From contig OZ020490.1 of NCBI GenBank assembly GCA_963971405.1, forward strand, positions 20,733,464-20,797,463: DNA of 64,000 nucleotides, in the 5' to 3' direction. This stretch comes from Psococerastis gibbosa (taxonomy: Eukaryota; Arthropoda; Insecta; Psocodea; Psocidae). A program made the position numbers and the translations under genes. Within the stretch, counting starts at the first letter, position 1. The number at the start of each line of letters is the position of its first letter. The notes under the pieces were generated by a model that was not told the origin of the DNA, searched no databases, and saw only the letters and a program-made list of their open reading frames with translations. Shown here in pieces: positions 54,325 to 64,000 of this stretch.

Positions 54325-54748
54325 CAGAGCCGGACTAACCCCTCTGGGGGCCGTGGGCGCTTGAAAATGCACATATATTGTACATACTTAGGCGGCATTT
54401 CCACCGACCTCGTTTTGCACCTTGAGCGTCTTTAAAGTCTGCTACCATGTCACGCTTACGGTGCAAAACGAGGTCTAACACCATGTACACTCTATTATTG
54501 CCCACAAATGGACGAACAGGGAGCAAGATATGTTGAGGCCGTGGGTGCAAACTCTCTGTCTACCAATATTGCAGCAAAAAAAAAGTTTAATTTCCCGACA
54601 ATTTCAAAACTTTGGAAATTGTTTTCAACTTTTAATTATTTATATTTTTATTTAAAAAAAAAATCTCGATTGTGGGGACCGGCATTTTAGGCATTTTTAT
54701 GGGGGCGTGGGCCTGCGCCCCAAGTGCCCATGGGCTAATCCGGTACTG
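54325..54748. mobile_element. hAT MITE with perfect 8-bp duplication, nested in the SINE
   Basis: 424 bp. Left end CAGAGCCGGACTAACCCC, right end GGGCTAATCCGGTACTG. Flanks GTGACCAG at 54317-54324 and 54749-54756. It hosts the Harbinger-like MITE M5. Confidence 0.93.
54391..54475. mobile_element. Harbinger-like MITE M5, about 85 bp, nested in the hAT MITE
   Basis: TTA at 54388-54390 precedes GGCGGCATTTCCACCGACC. The arms CTCGTTTTGCACC and GGTGCAAAACGAG pair, with GTCTGCTACCATGTCACG between them. The right outermost bases are missing (ends ...GAGGTC, then TAA). Confidence 0.8.
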
Positions 54749-54833
54749 GTGACCAGCTCAGCTGTTTCACGAAAACGGGCAACATGAAAGGTTCCATGCT
54801 CTTCGACAGACTCTGGCCGGCTAATAGGTATCA

Positions 54834-55676
54834 AAGAACCGGTCCGAGTTTACTCGAACATGCTTTCCAATTTATCAAAATTAGTAGATAGAGAAAATGA
54901 GTAATTTCATGGTAAACAATTTTCCTATGGTTAAATTTCCGATATCTCGGGGGGGGGGGGGGGGGGTTGTCCACCTGACGTCACTGGAGGTGAGGTAAAT
55001 TCCAGATAGGTCAGACACATTACCACACAGCAATACTGGCAGGGCACGCAATGCATTTGAGCGTGAATTTTCAATCATTTTTTTCAAAAAAACTTTTTTT
55101 TTTTCCAAACCCAAATGCTTTTCTGGGAAAGGAACCTGTCCGGTTTCGTTACTCAATTTAACACCTAAAACATGCCTGAAGGTAGAAATCATCGATAGAA
55201 AGGTTTCGCAGAAAAATTATTTTTTAGTCATTTTTCATTATAATTTAGTTATTTTTATTTTTTACCCCCAGAAGCAAACTATCAAGGGGCAAGCGACCCC
55301 CCGCATTTCGTTAACATTAATAACAACTACAATATATGTGAATTTAAAAGAAATCGTTGGAGCCGTTTTTGAGAAATAATTTTTTTAGACGTTTTTTTTG
55401 AGTTTTTTGAGAATAAAACCCCCCCAAATTAAGTTAGCCCCAAATAAAAAAAATGGTCCCGAGGTATGATTTTTGTGAACCTACGTGCCGAATTTCATCA
55501 AAATCGACCGAGTAGTTTGCCCGGAAATCGACGCACAGACAGACAGACAGACATTTCGTAAAAACCACTTTTTTGGGTTCCTGGGACCTTAAAACGTGTA
55601 AATCCGTTGAAATCTCGGAATCGAAAATTTCGACCGTCACAAAGCTTTCCTTATACTACGTATAAATTGGAAAGCA
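54834..55676 (-). mobile_element. Helentron/DINE-like family H, copy H5 (complete)
   Basis: 843 bp. Read on the minus strand: TGCTTTCCAATTTATACG start, GGAAAGCTTTGTGACGG, GTCT microsatellite, poly-G run near the 3' side, ATAAATTGGAAAGCATG subterminal repeat, hairpin CGAGTAAACTCG, and terminal GGACCGGTTCTT. No target duplication. Confidence 0.92.
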
Positions 55677-56909
55677 ACAATGTGAAAGGACTGATATGCT
55701 CCGTCTAGAGCCGTGGAATTCAATACACCCATTCGGTGTAACTCGATACAGTTTAGGCTAACACGGGTGAGCTGGACCCTGGACCCCAACGTCAATTCGG
55801 TCAGCTCGGACAACTAGAACGAATTCTCGGAGCTCGTCCATTCGGAAGCGGTCCAATTACCAACCCCATACCTTACTGAGTACCTATATTCTATACTTAG
55901 GGGCGGATTTAGGTTTTAGCCAGCGGGGGCGCAAATAGGGCCCTGACACAGGGAATTGAACACCTTACCAAAACTTAGATAGTTCACTATATAAAAAGCC
56001 GAGATATGTTAGTTTCCGTCTCTTCACCGTCAGGAGAAACTCGATTTCTGTATCTAAGCGCCTCAGGACTTCGGCATTAGTGCCTTAAAAAACATAGGCT
56101 ATAGGGTAATTAACTTTAAAAACTTTAAACTCTAATAACGCGCGGTGAACCATCATTCAATGCCCTTTTGTTTTTGTTTCTTTTGCAGTTTTGCGTTATG
56201 GACATGATTGTTTCGTTTTTTCTGGGAATTCAATTGCTTACGCAGACTCCTTTGACGTGTCGGCAAAATACCAACAGGCGCAAGGCTGCTGATAGCAAAA
56301 ACAACAACCTATAGTATGTCTATGTAAGCTGTTGTAAATAGGCAATCATTTAATAATAATCTAATATGGTATCACATGGCGTAGATCATTGCACTGTTTA
56401 AAGGCTTGCGCGGAGATCTCAACTTATACTTTTTCACACAGCATAATCACGATTATAACCTTCCAAAAACTTACATTTCCGCAAGGCTGTATAACCAGAA
56501 ATTTTTTTCGGAGGGGGGGGCATCTGACGTCACCGGAGGTGAGGTAACCACAATATGTTTTAAACTCCATTCTATCAAGTGAACGCTGAAAATATTTCGG
56601 GGGGGGGGGGGCCTTTGGCCATGGTCTTGTTGTTCCGTTCAGTGCTCGACTCACTATTAATGTAAGAGTTTAGGGGTACCGGTAGTGGGCTCCAATTTCA
56701 AACCTTGCCTCAGGGCCCCTAATTTATAGCTTCGCCACTGCCAGGTACTCGATTTAAACCCGAAGAATAAAGGATGGAGTGGGTACAAGTATGGGTGTGA
56801 ACACAACGCCTATGTTAATTCATTCGAAACGATAACGGATACATGTATGAATGTATAGTAGGTACCTAACACAGATATAGAAAAAAATAAGAATATGCAT
56901 AATTGCTAA
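55677..56909. other. No gene; poly-G runs near 56512 and 56600
   Basis: The poly-G runs lie between GCAAGGCTGTATAACC and GGCCATGGTCTTG, a possible MITE of about 150 bp with weak ends. CTTCGCCACTG at 56732-56742 looks like a hAT right end without a partner. Confidence 0.45.
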
Positions 56910-57299
56910 CGCGCGGTTTCCACCGACCTCTAAGTGCAAAATACACATACGGTGACGTGGTAGCAGACATTCAAGACTTAGGCGGGGTTTCCACCGTCCC
57001 CTCATTGCAGAATGCAAATGACATTGACGGAAATTTGAATGTATCTTCTTACAGAAATCTATTAAAATGTTTGTACTTAACATATCCCATGACGCCATTT
57101 TTAATTTTAGTTTGTTTGTGATTTTACTCTATGATCATTGATCAATTTTAACTATGGCATTGAGTAAACTAAAAATTTCCGTCAATGTCATTTGCATTCT
57201 GCAATGAGAGGTCGGTGGAAACCCCGCCTTTATTAATGATATCTGCTACCACGTCACCGTATGTGTATTTTGCACTTAGAGGTCGGTGGATACCGCGCC
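56910..57299. mobile_element. Harbinger-like MITE M2, 390 bp, TAA target duplication
   Basis: Flanked by TAA at 56907-56909 and 57300-57302. Ends CGCGCGGTTTCCACCGACC and GGTCGGTGGATACCGCGCC. The interior is nearly the same as in M1 (GGTGACGTGGTAGCAGACAT, TGATCATTGATCAATTTTAA), but the outer about 60 bp are unrelated to M1 except for the TTCCACCGACC words. Confidence 0.93.
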
Positions 57300-57332
57300 T
57301 AATGGGCTCGTACAATTAATTATATCTTCAAA

Positions 57333-58059
57333 AGATATTTTTTCCTTCAAAACCAAAGCTATGCTTGGAAAAGCTTCTGTTCGGTCTTGTTACTCCATTT
57401 TGGGTCAGGTTTCTCTATCCTAAACATACCTGCAGCCTGATCGGGGCGTTTATAATACCGGTATTTATTTTTTTTATAATGGAAAGTGCTATTCTAAATT
57501 TGTTTGTTTACAGTATAATCCTAGGGTATTTATTTAACCCCGGTATTATAAACGCCTCGCCCAGACTGCTGCTGAAGCTAGAAAGCATCGATTCAATTGT
57601 TCCTCAGAATGTTTTTTGAGTATTTTTTCATGAAAACTAAGCATTTTCTGTCTTTACGGTCTGAATCAACCTATAATGGTGTTTATTAATATTATTAATT
57701 ACTACTGCTACAATATTTTTATGTGCATTTAAAATAAATCGTTCTGTAAAAAACATTTTTTGTCGCTTTTAGGGTTTTTTTGGGGTATGAAACCCCCCAA
57801 AATGAAGTTATCCAAAAAATGAAAAAGCAACAACTCCAGACAATAGTTTTGTGAACCTAAATGCTGAATTTCATCAGATTCTATATCGAGTAATTCTAAC
57901 CAAGTTGCAGATATAACGATAGACAGACATCCAGGCATTTCGTAAAAAAGACTTTTTGGCTCATGGGAACTCAAAATGTGTAAATCCGTTGAAATCTCGA
58001 AACTGAAATTTTCGACCATCACAAAGCTTTCCTAATACTAACATATAAATAGGAAAGCA
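57333..58059 (-). mobile_element. Family H, copy H6 (divergent), split by a CWG-flanked MITE
   Basis: Parts 57333-57432 and 57572-58059. Keeps GAATTTCATCAGATTCTATA, AGACAGACATCC, TCCGTTGAAATCTCG and ends CATATAAATAGGAAAGCA. The hairpin end is missing. Confidence 0.8.
57433..57568. mobile_element. CAGCCTGATCG MITE, copy 1, CTG flanks
   Basis: Ends CAGCCTGATCGGGGCG and CGCCTCGCCCAGACTG with inner arms TATAATACCGG/CCGGTATTATA. CTG precedes and follows. Located inside family-H copy H6. Confidence 0.82.
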
Positions 58060-58092
58060 AAAAAAATATGCTTTTGGTAAAGACTACTACAG

Positions 58093-58266
58093 CAGCCTGA
58101 TCGAGGCGATTATAATACCGGTATTCATTTAATCCCCTGGTATTAAAAATGTAAACAAGATAATTTTATAATGGAAAGTGCTATTCAAAATTTGTTTGTT
58201 TTTTTTACAGTTATAATCCTAGGGTATTTATTTAACCCCGGTATTATAATCGCCTCGATCAGGCTG
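58093..58266. mobile_element. CAGCCTGATCG MITE, copy 2, CAG flanks
   Basis: 174 bp, with arms CAGCCTGATCGAGGCGATTA and TAATCGCCTCGATCAGGCTG perfect over about 30 bp, flanked by CAG (58090-58092, 58267-58269). It contains an extra AT-rich segment relative to copy 1 and shares TATAATGGAAAGTGCTATTC. Confidence 0.88.
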
Positions 58267-58440
58267 CAGGTAGGGCAATTTTGGTGATAGGCAACGACAA
58301 ATCATTGCCCCCCCCCCCCACTAAACCTAAACCAAATCCTAGATCCGCCTTTGCCTACATCCCTAACTCTTCACCGACTTCGGAGCAGACTATAATAAAA
58401 ATGAACCCGCACAAGTCCATATTTTTGTGAGCCTACCGGC

Positions 58441-58750
58441 CAGGGGCGTTCAGTTTGGGGGGGGGGGGCACGGTCCAACTCTCCCCCCTGCTCCTTTTGG
58501 GGGGGCATTGCCTCTCCCCCCCAGCCTTGAGCATTGTAAGACGTGGTTCATACTTCATGGTCCCCTTAGCAGTAATATGGATGTAGGCATTCCTTTTTTA
58601 GCTTTGTAAAATCTACAGCTATACTTTTCTACTACTATTACAATGCGTAAAATCCTACTGTTTTGTTTTTATATTTTCAATTTTTCCCTATGACGTCATA
58701 AGTTCTACTTAGTTTTGCCCCCGCCATCATTCTAAAACTTTACGCCTCTG
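58441..58750. mobile_element. hAT MITE, family CAGRGGCGT, copy 2, perfect 8-bp duplication
   Basis: 310 bp, ends CAGGGGCGTTCAGTTT and AAACTTTACGCCTCTG, flanked by CTACCGGC at 58433-58440 and 58751-58758. Poly-G and poly-C blocks follow the left end. Related to 36128-36429. Confidence 0.94.
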
Positions 58751-58935
58751 CTACCGGCCAAATTTCATCAAATTCTATCGAATGGTTTGGCCCCAAATCT
58801 AGTTACAGACCGACTGACAGAGAGACCGACAGACAGATATTTCGTAAAAACCACCCTGCTGCTTCCTGGGACCTCAAAACCTGTAAATCCGTTGGAATCT
58901 CGAAATCGATCATTTCCACCATCACAAAGCTTTCC

Positions 58936-59277
58936 TTATTCTATAGCTGGCCATTCACGAGGTCTCCAAACAAACTCGCGCCAAGCCAAATGGCGCGTCC
59001 TGTTCCATTTGGCGTTAGCGCCTTTTAGAGGGGGTCATCACTCATCAGTCATCACGACTACGCTGAACCAGTCCCTCCAAATCTTTCAAATTGTACAGTG
59101 TGACGATATGGAAGAGGTACTTTTACACTGTACAATTTGAAAGATTTGGAGCGACTGGTTCAGTCAGCATAGTCGTGAATCGTGATGACCCCTCTAAATG
59201 GCGCTAATGCCAAATGGAACAGGACGCACCATTTGGTTTGGCGCGAGTCCGTTTGGAGCCCTCGTGAATGGCCAGCT
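58936..59277. mobile_element. 342-bp foldback element, arms about 150 bp
   Basis: GCTGGCCATTCACGAGG and CCTCGTGAATGGCCAGC begin arms that pair for most of their length (CCAAATGGCGCG, GTTCCATTTGGCGTTAGCGC, CTACGCTGAACCAGT, CTCCAAATCTTTCAAATTGT and their complements). The loop is about 35 bp. Its insertion broke family-H copy H7 near its TATAAATTGG end. The target duplication is unclear (TATA against TTTA). Confidence 0.9.
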
Positions 59278-59292
59278 TTAAGAAGGAAAGTA

Positions 59293-59774
59293 AAAATCCA
59301 TACCCAACACGTATTTTGCTCTGCCGCATTGAAAACAATGAAGCATGAAGGCTCCAGGAAGATGGAGTAATTGTAAATGGTTCATTGTATTGTCTTATAT
59401 ATAGGGCTGGCGCAACATCCTGTGGGTTTTATGGTTTTGAGACAGTCATTTTCAATTGACCGCTGACACGGAACTGGAAATTTAATAATGTGAGGCCCAC
59501 CCAAATTGGCCCTCATTTCTCTTTTTCATCCATTCATGTTTCAATTATTTCCCGGTTGGAAATTAAACCGTTGCTGGACTATTATACATTTCTTACATCA
59601 ATTTTGATGAAATGGTAGGTTAAAGTGTTATATGCATCTTTGGCGGTTTTATGATTTAGATTTGTCCGACAGACAATTAAAAAAAATATAACTACTATAA
59701 CCGAAACATCGTATATGTACTATTATATGTAACATGCTCTGATATAATGTTGTAAAAAATTGTAATTATATTAT
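59293..59774. other. No gene recognised
   Basis: Non-coding AT-rich sequence. Confidence 0.4.
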
Positions 59775-60614
59775 TGCTTTCCAATTTATACGTAGTATAA
59801 GGAAAGCTTTGTGATGGTCGAAATTTTCGATTCCGAGATTTCAACGGATTTACACGTTTTAAGGTCCCAGGAACCCAAAAAAGTGGTTTTTACGAAATGT
59901 CTGTCTGTCTGTCTGTGCGTCGATTTCCGGGCAAACTACTCGGTCGATTTTGATGAAATTCGACATGTAGGTTCACAAAAATCATACCTCGGAACTACTT
60001 TTTTTATTTGGGGCTATCTCAATTTGGGGGGGTTTTATTTTCAAAAAACTCCAAAAAAACGTCTAAAAAAATTATTTATCCAAAACGGCTCCAACGATTT
60101 CTTTTAAATTCACATATTTTGTAGTCGTTATTAATGTTGACAAAATGTGGGGGGTCGCTTGCCCCTTGATAGTTTGCTTCTGGGGGTAAAAAAATAAAAA
60201 TAACTAAATTTTAATGAAAAATGACTAAAAAATAATTTTTCTGTGAAACCTTTCCATCGATGATTTCTACCTTCAGGCATGTTTTAGGTGTTAAATTGAG
60301 TAACGCAACCGGACAGATTGCTTTCCCAAAAAACTATTTTGTTTTGGGCAAAAAAAATGTTTTTGAAAAAATGATAGAAAATTCTCGGTGAAATGCATTG
60401 CGTGCCCTGCCATTATTGCTGTGTGGTAATTTGTTGGTCTGGCCTATCTAGAATTTACCTCACCTCCATTGACGTCAGGTGGAACCCACCCCCCTCCCCC
60501 CCGAGATGCCTGCAATTTAACTATAGGAAAATTATTTACCATGAAATTCTCATTTTCTCTGGCTACTACTTGATAAATTGGAAAGCATGTTCGAGTAAAC
60601 TCGGACCGGTTCTT
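59775..60614 (+). mobile_element. Helentron/DINE-like family H, copy H8 (complete, 840 bp)
   Basis: Reference copy, plus strand. 5' TGCTTTCCAATTTATACG; GGAAAGCTTTGTGATGG; CTGT tract at 59901-59918; a conserved TTGATGAAATTCGACATG; poly-C run near 60489; subterminal ATAAATTGGAAAGCA; hairpin CGAGTAAACTCG; 3' end GACCGGTTCTT. Flanked by T on the left and an A/T-rich site on the right, without duplication. A 98-codon frame at 59811 is part of the repeat and not a gene. Confidence 0.93.
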
Positions 60615-61480
60615 ATAATTATTCTAGATATATATGAACAGTGATACAGACAAAAACATAACAAACTCTTAATAACTACTAAATCACTCCACAATGAATG
60701 AGGTAGAAATTCCCGCTTCTAGTATACGTACATACATTTGTAGAAGAAATATGCGATACACTCGTATAGTTGCTTCGGAAGGGAGTCAAGGGACAAGAAT
60801 TATTTTAAAATTTTGGGGTGAGCTACTGAGAATAATAGTTTTAATAACCTTGTTGACGGCCGTACAAATGCCAAAGAATAAAAAAATTGTGTATTATCAC
60901 AAAACTATGAGACCTGTTGGTCTGACACAGGTAGGACCACCTGAGCAAAGGCTGTGGTATTTTTGGAACATCTGCTTATTATTAGTGTCCAGTTACCTAC
61001 CTGATTTCTGAACGGTTTCTCAAGCGGAATGACCACCTCCCCAATCCATATTATTGCATCTCTCCAGGTACCGGTACCTAATTCTATCAGGTTTGTTGGT
61101 TTTCCATTAGAATGCAGGATCATTATTAATTATGATTGGTCTGCCAATCGATGCCTGTCTGCCTCATGTGGTTAGACGTTTAATGATGCTATGATTGACC
61201 TGTCGGTATTTACAGTACACGCAAGAATAGTTATTGTTCGGGTTTATACTTCCGTATAAAAGAACAGGCATAGTCCAGTTACTAGATAATCAGGCTACGT
61301 ATTGGAACTTTTGACTCGTATATGAACTTGATTAAGTCATGCTTTCGCTTGTTTCATTGCGTCAATGGTAAGCTAGTCTGAGCTTGTCCATTATCGCTTG
61401 TAGCCGGTGTAGGTTGACATAGAGGACATATCCCAGTTTGCCAATGACTCAAAATTAATACGGAAAAATTAATACATAAA
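60615..61480. other. No gene recognised
   Basis: A 105-codon frame (60694-61011) has one hydrophobic stretch (ELLRIIVLITLL) but no known domain. It is probably chance. Confidence 0.4.
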
Positions 61481-62300
61481 AAGAACCGCTCCGAGTTTAC
61501 TCGAACATGCTTTCCAATTTATCAAAATTAGTAGATAGAGAAAATGAGTAATTTCATGGTAAATAATTGTCCTATGGTTAAATTTCCGACATCTGGGGGG
61601 GGGGGGGTGTCCATCTAACGTCACTGGAGGTGAGGTAAATTCTAGATAGGTCAGACCAGCACATTAACACACAACATGATTTTTACAAAAAAACATTTTT
61701 TGTACAAAACCAAATACTTTTCTGGGAAAGCAACCTGTCCGATTTCCTTACTCAATTTAACACCTGAAACATACCTGAAGGTAGAAATCAGCGATAGAAA
61801 GGTTTCGCAGAAAAATTATTTTTTAGTCATTTTTCATTAAAATTTAGTTATTTTTATTTTTTTACCCCCAGAAGCAAACTATCAAGGGGCAAGCGACCCC
61901 CCGCATTTTATCAACATTAATAACAACTACTGTATATGTGAATTTAAAAGAAATCGTTGGAGCCGTTTTTGGGAAATAATTTTTTTAGACTTTTTTTTTG
62001 AGCTTTTTGAGAATAAAACCCCCCCAAATTGAGTTAGCAAAAAAAAAAAAAAAAAAATGACCCCGAGGTATGGAGGTATGATTTTTTTAAACCTACATGC
62101 CGAAATTCATCATAATCGACCGAGTAGCTTGCCCGGAAATCGATGAAAAGATAGACAGAGCGACAGACAGACAGACATTTGGTAAAAACCACTTTTTTGG
62201 GTTCCTGGGACCTCAAAACGTGTAATTCCGTTGAAATCTCGGAATCGAAAATTTGGAGCGTCACAAAGCTTTCCTTATACTACGTATAAATTGGAAAGCA
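61481..62300 (-). mobile_element. Helentron/DINE-like family H, copy H9 (complete, 820 bp)
   Basis: Minus-strand counterpart of H8 with all landmarks, including the hairpin, G run (61596-61606), GACAGACAGACAG tract and TATAAATTGGAAAGCA end. Small deletions near 61670 and a duplicated GGTATGGAGGTATG distinguish it. Confidence 0.93.
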
Positions 62301-63714
62301 ATAATGTCCGAAATCCATGGGGTCGTTGGCATTGGGCAAAGGACCAATGTATGTAGACCTAGGTGCAAATAAAGTCGTTCAGGACATTATTATTGTTATT
62401 ACGTATTGGAGAGTCGAGGTTTGGGAGTCAACATGCGATAAAGAGAAATTGTTTTCGATGGGCTGGAGCCCACCCAGGGGTGTCATTTGGGCTCCCAGGG
62501 GGGTCAATTGCGTGCCCTGCGTTGGAAAAATAAGACATTGACCTTCACTAACGCGGAAATCATTACAACCATATCGAAAAATGAATGTATCGTACTTCGT
62601 TGTCATCTTGACCAATGCCCCCCCCCCTCCCTATGATAATAATGGAATAACGCCCCTGAGTCCATTGACCGTAATGGGTACCCTTACGGTCACACTTCAT
62701 TTTTGTATATTTGTTAGGTCTACAAGACTACAATACTCGAGAAGCAGAGATTCGCCAAGAGCCCGGAGACGGAAAAAGTACAAGAGATTCTTATGGATTA
62801 AGTCCCGTACAGTATGGATGAATTCAGTGGGGCAATTAGCCGATAGAGCTTTCCAATTTTTATTTATTATGGCTCTTACCTGTACTAGTTTAATATTTTT
62901 TTAAATTAATGCTGTAAAATGGGACATTATAATATACAGGTATACAGTACATATTGTGAGCACCTTAACTAAGTCCATTTTTTTATTTTTATTATTAGTC
63001 TGGGTAGCGTATGCTCAACAACCGCAACAACCTCACAATCTTGTATATTCCCATTAGACCTGCAAGTGTCCTGCACATTCTGCAGGGCTGCCGTTGTCCG
63101 GGATGTTTTTTTAAATTACGGAATTTTTCCGGACATATCATTTTACGAGATTATTCCGGGAATTTTGCCGCAATATGAAAAATTGGGCTAAAACGAGCCA
63201 GCGCGGCAAATTTTTAAAAAAAGGAAAGGAAAATGACGTTAGCCTAACCTACAAGACAAAATGCAGTAATTTCAGAATACTTGAGGTAATCAGCATACAA
63301 TTACTCCAAAATAATAGCCTAACAATATTTTTGAGATATGCTAATACTGGTCAATTCTCGAAATTTTAATGAAACTTAGTAAAAATGACTTAACGTCTTA
63401 GTTACAAAATTATGATGTTAGTGAAGCCGAAGTTTTATACTGTCTTGTGGCAGTACCTTTAGTCAACAAATTTTCGCAAAGCGCGTTAAAGTTAACAATA
63501 AATAGTTTTAGATGCATTTATTTGTGAGCGTTAAGGAAAATATTACAGATGAAATTAGCACAAACATTTTTGGGCAAAAAATTAGTTTCCTCCCTGGAGT
63601 CAGGAGTGAGTATTAGTAGTGTGGACAAGGAGAGGATGTAGGACCTACGTGTATGGTAGGGCGAGAACTAAAATGTGACTATTATAATAAGTACATATGT
63701 TGGAAAATAAACTA
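62301..63714. other. No gene recognised
   Basis: Open frames of up to 107 codons (62581-62904) carry no recognised motif. No element boundary is defined. Confidence 0.4.
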
Positions 63715-64000
63715 AAGAACCGGTCCGAGTTTACTCGAACATGCTTTCCAATTTATCAAGTAGTAGCTAGAGAAAATGAGTAATTTCATGGTAAATAATT
63801 TTCTTATAGTTAAATTTCCGATATTTGGGGGAGGGGGGGGGGGGTTTCCACCTGACGTCAATGGAGGTGAGGTAAATTCTAGATAGGTCAGACCAACAAA
63901 TTACCACACAGCAATAATGGCAGGGCACGCAATGCATTTGACCGTGAATTTTCTATCATTTTTTCAAAAACATTTTTTTTGCACAAAACTAAATAGTTTT
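63715..64000 (-). mobile_element. Family H, copy H10 (runs off the window)
   Basis: Begins AAGAACCGGTCCGAG, TTTACTCGAACATGC, a G run near 63830 and CACCTGACGTCAATGGAGG, then is cut by the window end. The visible part matches H5. Confidence 0.92.

Larger units (their letters stand above)
54160..54833 (+). mobile_element. tRNA-derived SINE split by a hAT MITE
   Basis: Head 54183-54250: A-box-like TTGGCCTAGCAAAGGG and a strong B box GGGTTCGAGTCCC, then CACTCTGTCCAGATTTTT. The body (AGTCCGCAGCTCCACCAGGG) runs to 54324 and resumes at 54757 with CTCAGCTGTTTCACGAAAAC. A complete acceptor stem is not formed, so this is a SINE and not a tRNA gene. The 3' limit is uncertain. Confidence 0.72.
58420..59292 (-). 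mobile_element. Family H, copy H7 (fragment), split by two elements
   Basis: Pieces: 58420-58440 (TTTTTGTGAGCCTACCGGC), 58751-58935 (CAAATTTCATCAAATTCTAT, ACCGACAGACAGATATTTCG, ATCACAAAGCTTTCCTTATT) and 59278-59292 (GAAGGAAAGTAAAA). Interrupted by a hAT MITE and a large foldback. Confidence 0.78.

Noticed and set aside
56474..56637. Candidate poly-G hAT MITE between GCAAGGCTG and GGTCTTG
   Set aside because: Flanking 8-mers match at only 5 of 8 positions and the TIRs are weak, so it was not called as an element.
59811..60107. 98-codon open frame, similar to frames at 55434-55640 and 62034-62264
   Set aside because: The frame is shared because all lie in family-H copies. It includes the CTGT microsatellite and has no start context or conserved domain.

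Overview
This is an AT-rich animal (metazoan) genomic window in which I find no host gene I can defend. The window is a dense, layered deposit of transposable elements. The mixture fits an invertebrate, most likely an arthropod, but the species cannot be fixed from the sequence. The clues are a Ty3/Gypsy element with an insect-errantivirus-like env and a tRNA-Ser primer site, RTE- and Jockey/CR1-like LINE ends, several tRNA-derived SINEs, a Helentron/DINE-like family carrying a GTCT microsatellite, hAT and PIF/Harbinger-like MITEs, and a pogo-like MITE.

Layout. 0-12 kb: scattered LINE 3' ends, a hAT-like MITE, SINE copies, the first Helentron-like copy (H1) and two 15-bp minisatellites. 12.4-19.8 kb: one complete but inactivated LTR retrotransposon (gag, pol, env between two nearly identical LTRs), inserted at the end of a SINE and itself holding a different, tRNA-Glu-like SINE inside pol. 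19.8-30 kb: a 650-bp foldback element, Helentron-like copy H2, Harbinger-like MITEs, poly-G-bearing hAT MITEs and LINE tails. 31.5-33.1 kb: two abutting hAT elements, one with a Harbinger-like MITE inside and one whose left junction was later tandemly triplicated. 33.9-35.9 kb: a LINE with an open 411-codon reverse transcriptase reading frame, next to the tail of a relative. 36-45.2 kb: GC-rich tandem units, two copies of a large hAT element (one truncated and hit by a LINE, one inserted in a Helentron-like copy) and a 1.8-kb hAT element with a perfect target duplication. 45.7-47.8 kb: SINEs, Harbinger-like MITEs and a LINE tail. 50-64 kb: further hAT MITEs, a three-layer nest (SINE, hAT, Harbinger-like MITE) and seven more Helentron-like copies.

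Several insertions show exact target-site duplications (8 bp for hAT, TTA/TAA for Harbinger-like, 12 bp for a LINE, 5 bp for a SINE), so a relative chronology can be read directly. The most notable signals are: the Helentron-like family H (ten copies, asymmetric subterminal repeats, 3' hairpin, GTCT tract, no target duplication); Harbinger-like MITEs that share one internal motif although their termini differ; hAT MITEs with poly-G runs set just inside their ends; and a GC-rich tandem unit that recurs in at least three unrelated contexts. Family names rest on termini, target duplications and motifs read by eye; no database search was possible.
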